64,000 nucleotides of DNA from Edwardsiella anguillarum (GTDB lineage Bacteria > Pseudomonadota > Gammaproteobacteria > Enterobacterales > Enterobacteriaceae): NCBI RefSeq assembly GCF_008801815.1, contig NZ_VZOX01000006.1. The stretch is one strand, 5' to 3'. Within the stretch, counting starts at the first letter, position 1. Every line of letters starts with the position of its first letter. The notes beneath the pieces were generated by a model, which was not told where the DNA came from, did not search any database, and was given only the letters and a program-made list of their open reading frames with translations. Positions 60,497 to 64,000 of the stretch are shown piece by piece. A program made the position numbers and the translations under genes.

Positions 60497-61149
60497 TACC
60501 GTCCCTGCCTATGCTGCAAATCGCGCTGGATAACCCGACGCTGGAGGCGGCCTACCTCACTACCCGGCAGATCGCCGAAGCCGTCGATATCATCGAGGTC
60601 GGCACGATACTGTGCGTCGGCGAGGGCGTGCGCGCCATACGCGATCTCAAGGCGCTCTATCCCCACAAGATCATCCTGGCCGACGCCAAAATTGCCGATG
60701 CCGGCGCCATCCTGGCGCGCATGTGTTTTGAGGCCAACGCCGACTGGATCACCGTGATCTGCTGCGCCGATATCGCTACGACCAAGAACGCGCTGGCGGT
60801 CGCGCAGGCGTTCGGCGGCGATCTGCAGATAGAGCTGACCGGCTACTGGACCTGGGAGCAGGCACAGGCCTGGCGCCAGGCGGGTATCGGTCAGGTGGTC
60901 TACCACCGCAGCCGCGACGCACAGGCGACGGGGGTGGCCTGGGGGCAGGCGGATATCGACGCCATACGCCGCCTGAGCGACATGGGCTTTCGCGTCACGG
61001 TGACCGGTGGCCTCACCCTGGACGATCTGCCGCTGTTTCAGGGGATCCCGGTGCATGTTTTCATCGCTGGGCGCAGCATCCGCGAGGCCGACGATCCGCT
61101 GGCCGCCGCCCACCATTTCCAACAGCGTATCGCCCAGCTGTGGGGCTAA
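60493..61149 (+). CDS. ulaD: 3-Keto-L-gulonate 6-phosphate decarboxylase UlaD
   Basis: 218-residue member of the orotidine decarboxylase superfamily: the ILADAKIADAG metal-binding strand, VDIIEVGTILCVGEGV and VTVTGGLTLDDLPLFQGIPVHVFIAGRSI. It converts 3-keto-L-gulonate 6-phosphate to L-xylulose 5-phosphate. Confidence 0.95.
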   Translation: MIPSLPMLQIALDNPTLEAAYLTTRQIAEAVDIIEVGTILCVGEGVRAIRDLKALYPHKIILADAKIADAGAILARMCFEANADWITVICCADIATTKNALAVAQAFGGDLQIELTGYWTWEQAQAWRQAGIGQVVYHRSRDAQATGVAWGQADIDAIRRLSDMGFRVTVTGGLTLDDLPLFQGIPVHVFIAGRSIREADDPLAAAHHFQQRIAQLWG

Positions 61150-61159
61150 GGAGCGCGAC

Positions 61160-62032
61160 ATGCTGCATTCCACGGTGCCGCTGGGCATCTATGAAAAGGC
61201 GCTGCCCGCCGGCGAAGACTGGCCACGACGCCTGGCGCAGGCCGCGCAGCTCGGGTTCGACTTCGTCGAAATGTCTATCGATGAAAGCGATCGCCGCCTG
61301 GCCCGACTGACCTGGTCACGCCAGCAGCGTCTGGAGCTGCTGGCGGCGATGGCGCACAGCGGCGTGCGTATTCCCTCCCTGTGCCTCAGCGCCCACCGCC
61401 GGTTTCCGCTGGGCAGCGAGGATCAGGAGGTCAGACGCCAGGCGCTGCGGCTGCTGGCCCACGCGATTACCCTCGCACAGGATCTGGGGATCCGGGTGAT
61501 TCAGCTGGCGGGATACGACGTCTACTATCAGCAGGGCAATTCCCTGACGCGCCAGCTGCTCCGCGAGGGGCTGAGCCAGGCCGTCATCCTGGCCAGCCGG
61601 GCGCAGGTCACGCTGGCCATGGAAACCATGGACACGCCGCTGCTCAACTCCGTCAGCAAAGCGCTCGGCTACTGCCGCTATCTGCGCAGCCCCTGGTTCC
61701 AGATCTACCCGGATATCGGCAACCTTTCGGCCTGGGATAATGACGTCGAACTGGAGCTGGCGGCGGGCATCGACCGCATCGTCGCCGTACATGTCAAAGA
61801 CACCCGGCCGGGCCAGTTTCGGGATGTCCCCTTCGGCAGCGGCGTGGTCGACTTTGAGGCCTGTTTCCGCACGCTGGATCGCCATGGCTACCGCGGCCCC
61901 TACCTGATCGAGATATGGAGCGAAAGCGCCCAAGACCCGCTGCAGGCGGTGCGCGAGGCGCGCGACTGGGTTCTGGAACGGATGCGACGTGCCGGACTGG
62001 CGGTGACGCGGGAGGCCTCATGGAACGGCTGA
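61160..62032 (+). CDS. ulaE: L-xylulose 5-phosphate 3-epimerase UlaE
   Basis: 290 residues from ATG 61160 (MLHSTVPLGIYEKALPAGEDW). TIM barrel with GFDFVEMSIDESDRRLARL, RVIQLAGYDVYYQ and the metal-site segments YPDIGNLSAWDNDV and AVHVKDTRPG. It converts L-xylulose 5-phosphate to L-ribulose 5-phosphate. It overlaps ulaF by 13 nt. Confidence 0.95.
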   Translation: MLHSTVPLGIYEKALPAGEDWPRRLAQAAQLGFDFVEMSIDESDRRLARLTWSRQQRLELLAAMAHSGVRIPSLCLSAHRRFPLGSEDQEVRRQALRLLAHAITLAQDLGIRVIQLAGYDVYYQQGNSLTRQLLREGLSQAVILASRAQVTLAMETMDTPLLNSVSKALGYCRYLRSPWFQIYPDIGNLSAWDNDVELELAAGIDRIVAVHVKDTRPGQFRDVPFGSGVVDFEACFRTLDRHGYRGPYLIEIWSESAQDPLQAVREARDWVLERMRRAGLAVTREASWNG

Positions 62033-62709
62033 AACAGCAGGTCTACCAGGCCAACATGGCCCTGCCGCGCCACGGGCTGGTCACCTTTACCTGGGGCAAC
62101 GTCAGCGCCATCGATCGCCAACGCGGCTACGTCGTCATCAAACCCAGCGGCGTCGCCTATGAGGCGCTGACCCCCGATGAGATGGTCGTCGTCGATCTTG
62201 ACGGGCAGATCGTCGCTGGCGCGCTGCGCCCCTCATCCGACACCCCGACCCACCTGGCGCTGTACCGCCGCTACCCGCAGCTGGGCGGTATCGTGCATAC
62301 CCACTCGACCCATGCGACCTCCTGGGCACAGGCGGGGCGGGCAATCCCAGCGCTCGGCACCACCCACGCCGACTACTTCGATGGCGATATTCCCTGCACC
62401 CGCGCGCTGAGCGCCGCCGAGATCGACCACGACTATGAGCATCACACCGGGCTGGTCATCATCGAAACGCTGGCGCAGCGCGATCCGGGCCACATGCCGG
62501 GGATCGTCGTTCACCAGCACGGCCCCTTCGCGTGGGGAGAGAGCGCGGCGCAGGCGGTGCATAACGCGGTGGTGCTGGAGGAAGTGGCCAAAATGGCCTG
62601 GATTACCCATAGTCTGAACCCACGGCTCGCCCCGCTGGATCGGGCGCTGCGCGATAAGCATTTCCGGCGCAAGCACGGGCCGGAGGCCTACTACGGCCAG
62701 CGCGGCTAA
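62020..62709 (+). CDS. ulaF: L-ribulose 5-phosphate 4-epimerase UlaF
   Basis: 229 residues from ATG 62020 inside the end of ulaE. Class-II aldolase fold with the zinc histidines in GGIVHTHSTHATSWAQ and VVHQHGPFAWG. It yields D-xylulose 5-phosphate, which enters the pentose phosphate pathway and meets Rpe, encoded at 22631-23308. AraD is the closest alternative, but the operon settles the name. Confidence 0.95.
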   Translation: MERLKQQVYQANMALPRHGLVTFTWGNVSAIDRQRGYVVIKPSGVAYEALTPDEMVVVDLDGQIVAGALRPSSDTPTHLALYRRYPQLGGIVHTHSTHATSWAQAGRAIPALGTTHADYFDGDIPCTRALSAAEIDHDYEHHTGLVIIETLAQRDPGHMPGIVVHQHGPFAWGESAAQAVHNAVVLEEVAKMAWITHSLNPRLAPLDRALRDKHFRRKHGPEAYYGQRG

Positions 62710-62727
62710 ATCGCCGGCGCTCCCGGA

Positions 62728-64000
62728 TCAGTCACGCAGTCGACGGCTGAGCCACAGCCCATGATGCGGGCGCTGGCGCCAGGCGATAGATGAAATGGTA
62801 TGCATGGTGCGCAGGTGCGACAGAATGCGGCGCAGATGCACCTCCATCGGCGTCATCGGCATCCCCTGCGACGGCTCCGGTATCGGCACTGCCTGGCTGT
62901 CGTTGCTGCTCGGGCCATCGTGCTCCAGACGCTGCTGACACAGCTGCAGCGCGATCTCGCCGCACTGCAGATAGTCCTGCGCCAGGCGCGACGTCAGCAT
63001 ATAGTGCTCGCGCGCCAGAATGGTCATGGCATTCAAATGCTCGACAATAAACTGGCTGTGGCTGATCCACAGCCGCATGTCCGCCAGGTAGCGCGAATCA
63101 AAGCCCGGCTCCTGCATCGCCTGGCTCAGCGAGGAGTAGAGCGTGTTCTGTGCCTGATTGCTGCGCATCCGGGCATAGGCTAGCTCACTGACACCCGGCT
63201 CGGCGGAGAGCAACAGGCGCAGCTCATCCTGATAGGCCTCCAGCGCCTGATGGGCATTTTTACGCAGCAGCCCGCTCTGCCACTGCGGCCACAGCCAGAT
63301 AGTGCTGGCGAAGGCCAGAATACAGCCCAGCAGCGTGTCCACCAGGCGCGGCACCAGAAAGTGCGAGCCGTTCAGCGCCAGCAGCTGCAGGGTGAATACG
63401 GCGCTGACCGTAAAGCCAATCACCGCCAGACCGTAATTCTTACGCAGCACCAGGTAGGCGCCCAGCGTCACCAGCAGCATCACCAGCAGCATCACATATT
63501 CGCTCAGCGTCAGCTGCAGCAGGCCGGCGGCGATGATCAGACCGGCAAAGGTGCCCATCGCCCGGTGCTGAATACGCACCCGCGTCGCGTTATAGCCATT
63601 CTGGATCACCAGCATGGTGGTCAGCATGATCCAATAGGGCTTAGGCAGCGCCAGCAGGATCCCCAGCCCGCTGCCGGCCGCCAACGTCAGCCCCAGACGC
63701 AGCGCGTTGCGTAGCGCGCCCGACCTCAGGGAGCAGTAGGCGCGCAGCGCCGGCCAGAACGGCAGCCGCTGCTGGGTCGCCATCAGCTGACGCTGATAGA
63801 GCGGACGCTGTCGCTCCAGCAAACGCGCCATCCGGCTAAAGTGGTGCAGACAGAACTGCCCAACTGGATTCTCCGGGTAGCGGCTGGCCAGCTTTTCCAG
63901 CGCCGACACCTCGCTGCGCATAGAGAAATGCTGCGGGTAGCGGTGGTACAGAATGTCATCCGCCAGCACCCGCAGACGCCCGGCCACCACCTGCGCATTG
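62728..64000 (-). CDS. yhfK: YhfK, FUSC-family membrane protein (C-terminal part, cut by window edge)
   Basis: At least 420 C-terminal residues are present; the N-terminus lies beyond the right edge. A cluster of about six hydrophobic helices (ALRLGLTLAAGSGLGILLAL, GTFAGLIIAAGLLQL, VMLLVMLLVTLGAYLVL and others) is followed by a long cytoplasmic helical domain, the layout of aromatic acid exporter/fusaric acid resistance-like proteins. Function unknown. In E. coli it sits between crp and argD; here it follows ulaF on the opposite strand, 18 nt away. Confidence 0.88.
   Translation of the reverse strand, partial: NAQVVAGRLRVLADDILYHRYPQHFSMRSEVSALEKLASRYPENPVGQFCLHHFSRMARLLERQRPLYQRQLMATQQRLPFWPALRAYCSLRSGALRNALRLGLTLAAGSGLGILLALPKPYWIMLTTMLVIQNGYNATRVRIQHRAMGTFAGLIIAAGLLQLTLSEYVMLLVMLLVTLGAYLVLRKNYGLAVIGFTVSAVFTLQLLALNGSHFLVPRLVDTLLGCILAFASTIWLWPQWQSGLLRKNAHQALEAYQDELRLLLSAEPGVSELAYARMRSNQAQNTLYSSLSQAMQEPGFDSRYLADMRLWISHSQFIVEHLNAMTILAREHYMLTSRLAQDYLQCGEIALQLCQQRLEHDGPSSNDSQAVPIPEPSQGMPMTPMEVHLRRILSHLRTMHTISSIAWRQRPHHGLWLSRRLRD

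Noticed and set aside
1..64000. CRISPR arrays, prophage, IS elements or tRNA genes
   Set aside because: No regularly spaced repeats, transposase or integrase frames, or cloverleaf-like sequences were found on reading both strands.

Overview
This 64 kb window is chromosomal backbone of a GC-rich member of the Enterobacterales. Gene order follows the E. coli 73-76 min region almost gene for gene: tufA-fusA-rpsG-rpsL-tusBCD-yheO-fkpA-slyX-slyD-yheV-kefBG-yheS, argD-pabA-ppiA-tsgA, cysG, trpS-gph-rpe-dam-damX-aroB-aroK-hofQPONM, mrcA-nudE-igaA-yrfG-hslRO, pckA-envZ/ompR-greB-yhgF-feoABC-bioH-gntX-nfuA. Protein similarity, base composition and the accessory content suggest an Edwardsiella/Hafniaceae-type organism. 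That assignment is inference. I saw no tRNA, rRNA, IS element, prophage or CRISPR array.

The backbone departs from the E. coli layout in several places. (1) crp and its neighbours are missing between yheS and argD, and yhfK, their usual companion, lies at the far right end in the opposite orientation. (2) pabA is divergent from argD. (3) The tsgA-cysG interval holds codBA with a PurR box instead of nirBDC. (4) Between hslO and pckA there is a four-gene respiratory cassette. (5) A complete ascorbate regulon, ulaRG/ulaABCDEF, follows nfuA.

The most notable content is the hslO-pckA cassette (38870-42863). It encodes a four-cluster exported ferredoxin, a five-helix membrane cytochrome b, a secreted octaheme cytochrome c and a secreted single-domain rhodanese. 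The octaheme protein has seven CXXCH motifs plus one CX15CH motif. CX15CH is the hallmark of the heme-copper sulfite reductase MccA (SirA). The set reads as quinol -> cytochrome b -> Fe-S protein -> MccA, with the rhodanese possibly handling sulfane sulfur. No dedicated heme lyase gene, and no NrfD-type membrane subunit, is present.

Other points: gntX (comF) is broken by an internal deletion that shifts frame, while the hofMNOPQ DNA-uptake operon looks intact. Clear regulatory sites include a sigma-E promoter before fkpA, a tandem pair of ARG boxes before argD, a PurR box before codB, a Fur box before feoA and a CRP site before ulaA. Several bidirectional terminators separate convergent genes.
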